In this document: one piece after another, positions 24,374-35,112 of the stretch
Layout: each line of letters starts with the position of its first letter
Position numbering within the stretch: position 1 is the first letter of the stretch
NCBI RefSeq assembly: GCF_051020975.1
Contig: NC_135045.1
Location: 9,116,501-9,180,500, forward strand
Direction: 5' to 3'
DNA length: 64,000 nucleotides
Origin: Osmia lignaria lignaria
Taxonomy: Eukaryota; Arthropoda; Insecta; Hymenoptera; Megachilidae
Program-made: the position numbers and the translations under genes
The notes under the pieces: generated by a model
What the model saw: only the letters and a program-made list of their open reading frames with translations
Database searches by the model: none
Told to the model about the DNA's origin: nothing

Positions 24374-25434
24374 ATGAAACTTTTTCACCCTTCCAACGTA
24401 TATGAAGAATCTTGGCTATTATTGGCCATAACAAAGCTTTTAGGTAAATAACAATTTGTTTCTCTTAAAATATAATTCAAATTCTGATTTTTAATTATAT
24501 TTTTTGTTTTAGGTTTATATCCCGTAAAATTTTTCAAATATTTATTTCTGAATTACATATATCAAATTGTACTGCTAATAATTTATTTCGTCCTTTTTTT
24601 CGAAGTACATAAGTATGCAAGTGATATGTTTAAAACTCTTATTAGCATAAATACGACAATCACGGTAAAACGAATTCGATACTACACAAGCACAATTTCA
24701 CTACCGCTAATTATGATCTTAAGCATACGTCAAAGTTCAAAATTAAGACGAGTGTTCAAACAAATAGACAACGTTGATAAAAACATGAAATTTTTTAATA
24801 CAGAAATTGATTATCTATTGTGCATGAGAAACGATGTCTTACTACTTATCAACACAATACTCATAACAATCCTTTTCAATCTAATGGATTACTACGGATT
24901 CGTAGATAATGATTCAAATTACATGTATGTTCTTATGTGGATAGTAGAGCATATACCTGATTTTATCAATAGTATAATACTATGTTCATTCGTTATACTT
25001 ATTGATAAAATCCGATTCAGATTCAAAGAGATAAATATGATTTTAAATATCATCACAAAAGGGAAAAGTTTGGGCTCCATCTCTGAATCATCTGATGTAA
25101 ATAACGGTATGTTTTCAATAAATCTTATTATATGTTGTATTTTGTGAAAACAGATTATTTAGATTCAAATTTAGTTTCCAGATTCAAACTATTAAAAGTA
25201 CTTCGATTTAAATTGCGTAAAGCAGTATCGCTCCTAAACGAAATATATGAATTTCGATTTAGAATACTAACGATGATGTATATTGTATATGTCTGTTTAC
25301 ACATTAGTATCATCTACTATGAAAGTAACGATTCAGTACATGCAATTGATACAGTATTAAGTTTATTATGGGGTATTCTTGATTTAACGAAACTCGTGTG
25401 TATGATCCACATTCATCAGGTTTTAACAGTGGAG
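24374..25434 (+). pseudogene. Gustatory receptor (7tm_7 family), last exon missing or decayed
   Basis: Three exons, 24374-24443, 24513-25106 and 25154-25434, join in matching phases to about 315 residues starting MKLFHPSNVYEESWLLLAIT. The N-terminal TKLLGLYPVKFF and the pattern of six hydrophobic segments (LNYIYQIVLLIIYFVLFF, STISLPLIMILSI, VLLLINTILITILFN, INSIILCSFVILI, LTMMYIVYVCLHISIIYY, LLWGILDLTKLVCMI) fit an insect gustatory receptor, a ligand-gated cation channel subunit of chemosensory neurons. Family members have a seventh segment and a C-terminal TYLV-type motif. After the donor at 25435 the next acceptor (25499) leads into a stop in the third codon, and no intact seventh-segment exon follows. 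Fragments at 25632-25770 (VEFLFKFPFYNVLIFY) may be the frame-broken last exon. It could still be functional if a distant terminal exon was missed. Confidence 0.65.
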
Positions 25435-25467
25435 GTAACTTTCAAAATCTTACATTATATAATTTAG

Positions 25468-26507
25468 CTTTTCTAATATTGAATTTTATTTTTACAGTAT
25501 GCGTAAATAACTTATGATATGTAGTTTAAAATTTGAAACATGTAACCTATTTAAATTATGCGCTTACAAGGATACCAACTGGTTAACTAAAACGTTATGA
25601 AGCACAGTTTTATTTTCTTTCTCAGACGTAGATGTTCCAGCGATTACTTAACAATTATGATTCATTTGATTGTTTCTCTAATTCCTTCTTGAATATAAAA
25701 AGCAAATTAGAACAAAATATGGTCGAATTTTTATTTAAATTTCCCTTTTACAATGTTCTAATTTTTTATCATGACGTGTCTCGTCAGCGTGCACCAAGCG
25801 CATGCGCAATGCCACCTTACGTGGCATCGGCAGCAGTCACTGTTGCAGCGAAGTATATACATTTTCTTCATTTAGTGTAAACATTTGTGGAAATATTAAC
25901 TTTTGTTATGGTTCAAATACATTTAACATTACAACGTAAGTAATTTGTATTTTGTAAGTATTTGTCGATTTTATTGTTCGACGGACTAAATTGTTAATGT
26001 CACTGTATGCAAAATGGCTTGTACCTTTCTACGATACTTAAGCAACATTTAGTGTTAATTTACTATATAGAATCATTGTCGTTAAATAATTAACACATAA
26101 ATTTTACATTCAATCGGAAAATGATACAATGCACGAAAATCGTACAGCTGATTTTGTATAGGTTATCTTCTGTCTGTCAGTTTGCAGCATATTTTAGTCT
26201 TGTATTTTTAATTTATATATTTCTATGTATAGTGAAGAGTATATTGTATATAGTTTTGTATGATTTTACTTCATACACTGGAAACATTTATAAATTGATA
26301 AATATATTATGTTTTGTAAAATACTTCTTTTATATATTTTTTGCAATGATTATTAATTTTCTTACATGTAGGTATATTGGTTGGTTATGTATCTATGTTA
26401 ATCAAATTTTTCAAAAGAATAAAGTTCTTCAAAATATTTGTTTTTTTTTTAAACAAATCATGCAAAATTGTTTGATTAATATTCTTTTTTTGTTTTTAGA
26501 ATAAAAC
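25468..26507. other. Gr remnant, Sec24 promoter and 5' UTR intron
   Basis: The left part holds the possible decayed last Gr exon (25632-25770). A GC-richer patch around 25780-25850 contains an NRF1-type palindrome and is the likely Sec24 promoter. The remainder (25870-26490) is T-rich and ends with the acceptor TTTGTTTTTAG just before the Sec24 ATG, consistent with a 5' UTR intron. The 127-codon hydrophobic frame at 26121 is composition-driven and was not accepted. Confidence 0.55.
25798..25807. promoter_or_regulatory. NRF1/Ewg-type palindrome upstream of Sec24
   Basis: GCGCATGCGC matches the NRF1 (fly Ewg) consensus exactly, inside a GC-rich patch in otherwise AT-rich DNA, about 700 bases before the Sec24 start codon. 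Likely core promoter region of Sec24 (inference). Confidence 0.55.
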
Positions 26508-29500
26508 ATGAATCCACAATACTTACAACAACAACAGCAACAGTCACAACAACCATCTGGCTATTTTCCTGGTCCTCCAACTTCATCTCCATATGGAGAA
26601 GTAAATTCTAACATCGCTCCAAATATGTTAAAAGGATCTCCTATGAATTCACAAACATATGCTTCTCAAAAACCAATGCAAGGACCTCCTTTAAGTAATT
26701 TACACCAGTCTCAAGTTCCATATTATATGAATAATATACAAACAGAAGGTATTAAGATTTGCTTTTATTTCATTTTCCATTGAATATATTCATGTTGATG
26801 ACAATATAATTTCTTTTTAGGAAACACTCAATATGAATCAGCTACAAATAATCCACATATGACAACACCTTTGCCAAATCAGAATAATATAGTTAATCAG
26901 ATGACGAATATGTCCTTGGGAGATCAACAAAGACCACCATCAGTGGTAATTGAAGTTAATAGTAGTCATAATATTTAAAAAAATATTTCATATATTAATT
27001 TTGGTATTATTTAATGAATAGCAGAATTATGCTCCACCACCCTTACCTGGAAAAACTAGTCCAGTGGTATCTACACCTTCAAATATTAATGGTTTTAATA
27101 ATGCATTAGATACATCAGTAGCTGGTAAGTATACAAATATTTGATAAATAGATATCATTGTTAATAACATATGTATTTTCTTGTGATAGGTTCTACTGGA
27201 CAGACTGATCCTAGTGGAAAAGCAGGACAAGATATGCAGCAACAAAGACCAGCCTCAAAAAATACCACACCACAGTCCATGAGTCTTCCATTTTCAGGGC
27301 ATTCCACAATGTCTACTTCTGGTCAATATTATTCTGGACAAACTTTATCATCCGAACAGATGTTCAATACTGGATTGTCTTCTTCAAATCAACATCAATC
27401 TGGACAAATGAATGTTACTGATACATCTCCTGGACATTCAAACTTTCCAAGACCACCAGTGGGGCAAAGATCTGCAACCCTACCGTTACAAGGACAGCAG
27501 AATATGTCTAGTTTACCTTTATCTGGGCAACAAAATCTTTCTAACCCACCAATGCCAGGACAAGCAAACTTATCTGGACCTCCATTGTCCGGCCAACAAG
27601 GCCATAGCAATGCATTTATGCAAGGACCACCTGGACAGCACAACTTACCTGCCCCATCTATGTCAAAGCAAAATTTATCAGGCCCACCTTTACCAGGACA
27701 ACCATCTTTATCTGGTTCTTCGCTTCCACCACCACCTTTACCGGGACAACAATATTCTTCTTTACAAGGGCAGCAAAAACCGGGTCATTCTTACTCGGAA
27801 TCAAATATGCCCACGTCTAATTTATCCAGTTTACCACCAATGAATCAACAAAACGTACATCCACCTCCCATGTTGGGTCAACAAAGTGTTGCTCCACCCC
27901 CATTAACAAATCAACAAAGTTACAGCAGACCGCCATTATTAGGACAGCAGAATTTATCTGGTCCACAACTGCAACCCCCGTTAGGTGGTCAACATGTAGG
28001 ACAAATGATGAATTCTGGTGCAAATATGCCACAAACAGGTCAGAAACAATATGCTTCTGGACCTCCAATGCACGGTCAAACTATGGGAAGTCCTCTAGGA
28101 CTCAATCGTAGTCCACCCGGCGCGATGCCGGGCTACCAACATACAGGATATCAAAGCTATAATAACGATATGTATAATGCCCAAAGAGGTGTGTATCAAG
28201 GTGGTACACCGGGAGTTGCAGGTGGATATCAGCCGGGTATTCAACCACAGCAAGCTAAACGTTTAGACCCTGAACAAATGCCAAGCCCAATTCAAGTAAT
28301 GCAAGATGATCAGCGTGTCAGAGGTGGTGTATTTGTCACAAACCAAAAGGGACTGGTCCCGCCATTAGTAACTACAAAATATGTGACGCAGGATCAAGGA
28401 AATGCGTCCCCTAGATATATCAGATCTACTATGTATACTGTTCCTACGACAGCAGATATTATAAAACAAGTAAATTGAGCATCTTATATAAGAGCCATTA
28501 ATTCACTTTCATGTAATCAAAGCAATATTTTTTATCGTAGACGAATGTTCCGTTTGGTCTAATAATAAGTCCAATGGCTCGTGTTGCGGAAAGCGAGTAC
28601 GAACCACCTATTGTGGATATGGGTGAGATTGGTCCAGTTCGTTGCGTACGATGTAAAGCATACATGAGTCCATTTATGCAGTTCATCGATGCTGGCAGAA
28701 GATTCCAATGCATGTTCTGTAAAGCAACAACGGAAGGTAAAGATTGATACTTCTATCATTTTTGGCAACAACTATCATATCTTATCAATTTAGTTCCATC
28801 GGAATATTTCCAACATTTGGATCACACTGGTCAACGCATGGACCGCTATGAGAGGCCGGAATTAATGTTAGGAACGTACGAGTATGTTGCTACCCAGGAT
28901 TATTGCAAGGTAAAGCACATATTAATAAATCAAATTAACAATAACAATTTCATATGGATTATTCATTTTTAGAACAATACTTTCCCAAAATCACCAGCTT
29001 TTGTATTCGTGATCGATGTATCATACAACACAGTTAAGTCCGGTTTAATCAATCTCTTGTGTGCGCAAATGAAATCAATTTTACGGCATCTGCCTGTCGA
29101 TGCTGGTCAAACAAAATCAAACATGAAAGTAGGATTTATAACGTACAATAATACAGTGCATTTTTACAATATTAACCCTTGCCTTGCTCAACCACAAATG
29201 ATGGTTGTGGGAGATGTACAAGATGTATTTATGCCACTTCTTGATGGATTCTTATGCGACGTTGAAGAAAGCGAAGCTGTTATTGATAGTTTAATGACGC
29301 AGATACCGACAATGTTTGCGGATACTCGAGAAACAGAAACAATTCTCGCTCCTGCGATACAAGCTGGATTAGAAGCATTAAAAGTATGTTTAATGTTTAA
29401 AGATTCTTTAAATAATATATAATATAAAACATTACTGAGTTGGAATTTTGACATTCAAGGCTTCAGACTGTGCTGGAAAATTATTGGTTTTTCATTCATC

Positions 29501-31343
29501 TTTACCAATCGCTGAAGCTCCCGGTAAACTGAAAAACCGTGATGATCGTAAAGTTCTTGGAACAGAGAAAGAAAAAACCGTGCTAGGTAAATTGTTTATA
29601 TGATATTATTTATACATGCGTTCTTTAAACAAGATATTATGTGAAATAAATTCTTTCAGCACCACAAAATAATGTCTATAATAACTTAGGCCAAGAATGT
29701 GTTGGCGCGGGATGTTCTGTAGATTTATTTATCTTTAATAACTCGTACGTAGACGTTGCAACAATAGGTCAAATTTGCAGACTAACTGGTGGAGAAGTTT
29801 ATAAATATACATATTTCCAGGTAACAAACACTACAATACATGCAATTAGGAAATATATTATTCTAAATATTCTTATGTTTCAGGCTGATATAGACGGTGA
29901 CCGCTTAATTGCAGATGTTATTAATAACATTAGTAGACCAATTGCATTTGATGCGATTATGCGTGTACGTACGTCTACTGGTGTTCGAGCAACTGACTTC
30001 TACGGACATTTCTTTATGTCCAATACGACGGATATGGAATTAGCTAGTATAGATTGCAATAAGGTGAAATAATCTAAAATATTTTCATTTTAATACTCTT
30101 TAAATGTGATGGTATATTTTAATATCAAATATTTCAGGCTGTTGCTGTAGAAGTAAAACATGATGATAAATTAACTGATGATGAAGGTGTATATATTCAA
30201 GCAGCTTTGTTGTATACTTCATGCGGCGGAGTCAGAAGATTGCGTATCATTAATCTTAGTTTAAAAACTTCTTCTCAAATGGCTGAATTGTACCGAGCAT
30301 GCGACTTGGATGCGATCATTAATTACTTCTCCAAACAAAGTATGATAAATTATTTATATTTAATAATAAATTTTAAGTATCATAAATTAAAATTTATTAT
30401 GTTTATTAGGTGTTTTCAAACTAATTGAATCGACTCCGAAAACTGTTAAAGACAACTTAGTTGCAAGATGTGCAAATATGCTAGGCGCGTACCGGAAACA
30501 TTGCGCTTCTCCATCCAGCGCAGGCCAATTAATATTACCAGAATGTATGAAATTGCTACCACTTTATATCAATTCGTTATTAAAGAATGATGCAATATCT
30601 GGAGGTAAAACTATTTTGCATTCCGTTTATCCACGTTTATAACTATAATCCTAACAACTTGAATTAAATTTTACAGGTGCTGATATGACTATTGATGATA
30701 GATCTTTTGTTATGCAAGCAGTTGCAACTATGCCCATTTCAATATCCGTTGTATATATTTATCCAAGATTACTTCCTTTACACGATGTCGATCCGCAAGA
30801 TACAGAATTGCCCCAAATGTTGCGCTGCTCCATTGACAAGTTTACCGATGACGGCGCGTACTTACTAGGTAAATACGTCATTCATTCCCATTTGTTATTT
30901 TGTTAATCACATTTTTCTTCTCTTAATTTAGAAAACAGTGTCCACATGTTCCTGTGGCTAGGCCTAGCACTCTCTCCGCAATGGGTGCAGGCAGTATTCG
31001 GTGTTCCATCAGTAGTTCAAGTTGATACAGATCGTACCGCACTGCCAATATTAGATACACCATTGAATAAACGAATCACAGATATTGTCAATCGTGTACG
31101 CGTGGAAAGGCATCGGTGTATGAGGGTGAGTAGTTGGAAAAGTATTAAGTGTATCATTAATTTAATCATTTATCAATATTTTTGAATACTTCTGTTTAGT
31201 TAACTATAGTGAGACAACGTGAAAAACTTGAAATGGTTTTGCGTCATTTCTTAATCGAAGACAGAGGAAATGATGGAAGTCCAAGTTACGTCGATTTTCT
31301 TTGCCACATGCACAAAGAAATAAGAACACTTCTTAGCCAATAA
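26508..31343 (+). CDS. Sec24CD: Sec24C/D-type COPII coat subunit (15 coding exons)
   Basis: Cargo-binding subunit of the COPII coat that acts at ER exit sites with Sec23. Exons: 26508-26748, 26821-26945, 27022-27124, 27190-28469, 28541-28736, 28794-28909, 28973-29383, 29460-29586, 29660-29820, 29884-30063, 30138-30339, 30410-30604, 30677-30868, 30932-31125, 31200-31343; 1,288 residues, all phases consistent. The first 580 residues are Gln/Pro/Gly-rich. Then come the zinc finger (Cys618, 621, 640, 643 in RCVRCKAYMSP and FQCMFC), the trunk (FVFVIDVSYN, LAQPQMMVVGDVQDVF, ADTRETET, GKLKNRDDRK), the beta-sandwich and helical domain (ASPSSAGQLILPECMKLLP) and the gelsolin-like domain (LENSVHMFLWLGLAL), ending SYVDFLCHMHKEIRTLL. 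ADTRETET and the C-terminus match the C/D rather than the A/B subclass. A NAGNAG acceptor at 27020-27025 may add or drop one Gln. Confidence 0.97.
27480..27990 (+). repeat. Coding repeats (GQQNLSGPPL-type) in the Sec24 N-terminus
   Basis: About 15 degenerate copies of a 10-14 residue motif, G-Q-Q-N-L-S-G-P-P-L-P, encoded in one large exon. The copies vary in length and third positions, so this is an old protein-level repeat rather than a fresh DNA minisatellite. Such Pro/Gln-rich segments are disordered in Sec24C/D (family knowledge). Confidence 0.8.
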
Positions 31344-32222
31344 TTGAATCTTAAAGCAATCAGTTACCTTGTGTTGGAATTTTAGCATGCTACATGTTCG
31401 TGGCTATTGAAATGTATATCAAGGATCAATTAGATTATTAAATGAAACTCATTCGAAACACGATGGGGATCAGAAATTGTGCATATATTTGGTTGCACTT
31501 TAAGAAAAAAAATGTGAAGTCAAACTAACGTACATTTATAACATGATACCTATTGAAAAGGACAAACTTTATAAAGTAACGAATCATTCCGCGAAAAAGG
31601 AAGAAAACATCCAGGTTCACTCACTGACACAGTGATTTATACACAAATAATTGTAAACGTAAAATTGTATTATTACTTTTTATTTTAACTAGCTCATTAA
31701 TATTATTATTATGCTAAATTAAATAATAAAAATGTACTAAACCATTATAAATTTATATATTAAAATGATATTCTGTGTTAATTGAATAGCGTTTCGCAAT
31801 AAAAATTACATGTATGTTATTTTATTACATATTATGAATTCTAAAATGCTTTAAATCAACAGTAAAACAAGTTATTCTTATTTTTCATCTTCAATTTTAA
31901 ATATAGCGCTATTATGACCGATAAGTGATAAATATTGTATATGTTTCACAAATGCATTCAGTTTGTAATACTCAATTTTAATTATTCATGTAAATAATGA
32001 AGTACAACATACATCTGCGCAAATAAACATTTGGAAAAGTACGTATATATAAAAATATTTTTTTTTATCTGAAAGAGTTGCCATATTTTAGCTACAAAAA
32101 TATATCCAATCTTATTATTGGATCTGCAGTCGCTACGGTCTGTGAAGATGTCATGTGCCAGGACCGCCCCAATACGGACAGAGCGTAGGCAAGCAGGAAA
32201 GAAAGGGCGATCCACTCAACAC

Positions 32223-32418
32223 TATACCGCAGTTCACCAGAGTCCATAACTGCGAAAATACCAGTTTTCGTTCTTCGCGCTTCTCCAGTGCGCATCTTCG
32301 CCCTGATTGGCGATACTCCCAAACGAAGTGGAAAGCGATTAGCAGAGAGCTCGCTGCGTTCCCCCACCATCTTCCAACCTGCGCGTCGCAGTTATAGACT
32401 CTGGTGAACTGCGGTATA
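32223..32418 (+). mobile_element. 196-bp MITE, copy 1
   Basis: Terminal inverted repeats TATACCGCAGTTCACCAG... of about 32 bp bound a 196-bp non-coding element. Two further copies of exactly the same length lie at 45975 and, inverted, at 52114. The outermost TATA could include TA target duplications, as in Tc1/mariner-type elements. It has no coding capacity. The short open frames crossing it in both directions come from its GC-richer content. Confidence 0.93.
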
Positions 32419-32514
32419 GACATAACGGCTTCGCCCGCAAAACCTGTGGGGTCGTTAGGACTACTCATATTTAGATTTCTAGAAAAAGCATAGAAGCGAC
32501 TCAAAACTGTATCT

Positions 32515-32680
32515 TTATGCTTGTCAGTCCGAGGTGTGGTGAAAGAGGGACTGGTAAAACAGGCATGATTGTCATACCGGCTGTGCTTATGTATCTGCAG
32601 ACCTATAATAACCTGGGGGTGCCTGGGTCCCTCGAAAATACAGGCATGTCCAGTCCACTGATATGTATATTATCAGTGGT
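32515..32680 (+). repeat. Dispersed repeat family R4, copy A
   Basis: Contains GACTGGTAAAACAGGCATGA, CATACCGGCTGTGCTTATGT and CTGGGGGTGCCTGGGTCCC. A diverged inverted copy lies at about 38660-38850. This copy ends in CCACTGATA...TATCAGTGG, a short inverted repeat that may be a later insertion or the element terminus. Confidence 0.75.
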
Positions 32681-32866
32681 CCAGTCTTAAGATTCATGAT
32701 TTGAGCGTTTAAAATGACGCCAATATCTGACAGTTGTGATAGGTTAGTGTATACATAAGACTTAATGCAAATGATGAATGATAAGATTAATAATTTGTTA
32801 AAGTAATTAATTAGAAAATTTTGATATGTTTATAGAATTATGCACGTCGTTTAATATATTGTAATT

Positions 32867-34701
32867 ATGGAGGAAAAGACTCAAATGCAAGAGGATAATG
32901 ACAACAGTAAGAAGTTTATATTTTATTTGTAAAAACTTCATTATAATAAAAAGGAAGTAGAATTTAATGTAATATAATAATTTCAGAAGATAACAATGCT
33001 GCCATTAAAAGTACAATTCCATTAATTAAAGATTTATTTCATGTGCATGGAAAAGTTGGTGAAGGGACTTTCAGTTCTGTGTTTTTAGCTACTTTAAAGT
33101 CTTCTGATGGTTCTAAAAAATTTGCATTAAAACATTTAGTTCCTACTCGACATCCAGAAAAGATTGAACGAGAATTACAATGTATGCAACAGATAGGGTA
33201 ATAGAAATTTAAAGTATTAATTGTAATATAATTAAATATATACTATATGCATATAAACATACATATAAGATTTAAAATATAAGAAAAATTAATGAAATTC
33301 TTGTTTTAGAGGAAAAGATTATGTGGTTGGATTAGAATTATGTTTACGAAATTTTGAAACAGTAATTTTTGTAATGCCATATATGCGACATGATAAATTC
33401 TCGGTAAAATGCTTTTATATTCATATTTCAATTCATTCTAAATAATTTTAAACCAAAAATTTAATTGTTTATTAATAATTTTAAAAAGGAATATGTACAA
33501 GATTTGACTGTTCAGGAAACTAAAGATTATATGATAGCGTTATTGACTGCATTAAGAAGGGTTCATCAATTTAATATTATACATAGAGATGTGAAACCCA
33601 GTAATTTTTTATATGATCGGTGCAATAAAAGGTGAATATAAATAAATTATTATGGTACATAATATACATTTAATATATATTTTTATTTATTGACAGATAC
33701 TTATTAGTTGATTTTGGATTAGCACAAGAATACATACCAGAAGAAAAACCTAAAAATCATAAATCGGCTAATTCTGCAGTACATTCGCTTAAGCGGAAAC
33801 GATCAGACGAAGTATTAATTATTTACAGTAATACAATATATAATTCTACGAGACAATACTTATTATTTTGTCAAATATTTTTGTTTCTAGAACGATTTTA
33901 ATTTTTCTCTAAGTAGTAGAAAAAAGGTTACTGGAGAGAAATGTTATTGTTTTGGAAAACCAAAAGTTTGTTCATTGTGTACATCAAGACCAGACCAGAC
34001 GGCTCCAAGAGCGGGTACTCCAGGATTTCGTGCTCCTGAAGTTTTATTGAAGCATCTTTCACAAACACCAGCGATTGATATTTGGGCAAGTGGAGTAATG
34101 ATGCTGTGCATTCTTAGTGGTACTCAACCATTTTTTCATTCTCCAGACGATTGTACAGCTTTAGCAGAAATAACAACTGTATTTGGATCTCAGAAGATGC
34201 AACAGTGTGCACACAAATTAGGTATAAAATGCAACTCTTTATTATGGTCATCTTGTAAGGCACTTCATTTTCTTTCTTTTCTTTTGTTTTATTTTAAAAT
34301 TCTATTTATTTTTCATATTTTAAACGTTTTGTTTGCCAATTCAGGAAAAAAAATTATCTTTAGTGAAGATATACCAGGAATTGATATTGTGTCCTTATGT
34401 CAGAAATTACAAAAAAGAAATAAGAATTTATTAAATAATAGAAACCATAATTTTTACGAAAAGGTATTTTTTAATTTATCATTTATTTTTAAATGTCATT
34501 AAAAATTAAAACAACAAAATTATATAAATAACGATAATTAAAAGCATGTATTAAGTAATGTTTATTAAATGTCTTAAGGTATCATCAGGCGATCAATTTC
34601 CAAAAGAAGCTTATCACCTTTTATTAAGACTGTTGGATTTAGATTACAAAACACGTTTTACTGCAGATGAAGCTTTAAATCATCCATTTTTAAAATTGTA
34701 A
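32867..34701 (+). CDS. Cdc7: Cdc7 kinase (DDK catalytic subunit)
   Basis: Ser/Thr kinase that with Dbf4 phosphorylates the MCM helicase to fire replication origins. Exons: 32867-32906, 32987-33197, 33310-33403, 33489-33631, 33697-33811, 33891-34221, 34345-34463, 34579-34701; 391 residues. Kinase motifs in order: glycine loop GKVGEGTFSSVFLA, catalytic Lys in KKFALKHLVP, HRDVKPSNFLYD, DFGLAQE, and an activation segment/P+1 loop GTPGFRAPEVL, all intact. Between DFG and the P+1 loop is a Lys/Cys-rich insert (GEKCYCFGKPKVCSLCTSRP), where Cdc7 kinases carry kinase insert 2. The usual insert before the C-lobe end is short, giving a protein smaller than vertebrate CDC7. The gene is convergent with unc-45; AATAAA lies at 34858. 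Confidence 0.93.
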
Positions 34702-35112
34702 TGAAAATAACCCTAATCCTGGTTTTTAACAGATTAATGGGGAAAAGGTATATTAAAACAACATTGTACAAATTTACTGAAACAAATTGCACATTATGAA
34801 ATTTGTATATACATATTCCTGTATACGGTCATATATAATACATAATTATTTATACAAAATAAATAGTTTAGGCCTTCAAACATTAAATAAATAATTTTAT
34901 AATGTTATGTAACAATGTTGTATAATATAAAGTTGTTAATAAATGCAATATTTTTATAATTTAACTATATCTAAAACGAAAAATACTTCAATATTTAGTC
35001 TTTTAGTGATGCTATTTACTACGAAAGACAAGGCACTTTGTCGCGTAAAATATAATTATTGTTAAGTACATTTCACATTTCATAGAATACCTAACTTAGC
35101 ATATACAGATAT
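34702..35112. other. Convergent Cdc7/unc-45 3' regions
   Basis: AT-rich 3' UTR sequence shared by two genes pointing at each other, with an AATAAA for Cdc7 at 34858-34863. Nothing else was recognised. Confidence 0.7.
34858..34863 (+). terminator. Candidate Cdc7 polyadenylation signal
   Basis: AATAAA 157 bases after the Cdc7 stop codon, in AT-rich sequence. Position and orientation suit Cdc7. Confidence 0.5.

Larger units (their letters stand above)
31344..32866. other. Sec24 3' UTR and Sec24-Cdc7 intergenic region
   Basis: AT-rich 3' sequence with several AATAAA motifs (near 31.72 and 31.80 kb), then two short mobile repeats (a 196-bp element at 32223-32418 and repeat R4 at 32515-32680), then about 180 bases of presumed Cdc7 promoter. 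No further gene was seen. Confidence 0.7.

Noticed and set aside
24142..24405. 87-codon frame overlapping the start of the gustatory receptor
   Set aside because: A different frame (24374 start) joins in phase to the downstream exons and gives a typical receptor N-terminus; this one does not.
26121..26504. 127-codon hydrophobic open frame upstream of Sec24
   Set aside because: T-rich sequence gives Phe/Leu/Ile runs that mimic membrane segments. It ends at the Sec24 5' UTR acceptor and shows no family motif.
32092..32504. Overlapping open frames on both strands around 32.2-32.5 kb
   Set aside because: They coincide with the 196-bp MITE and recur at its other copy at 52.1 kb, so they are shadows of a non-coding repeat.
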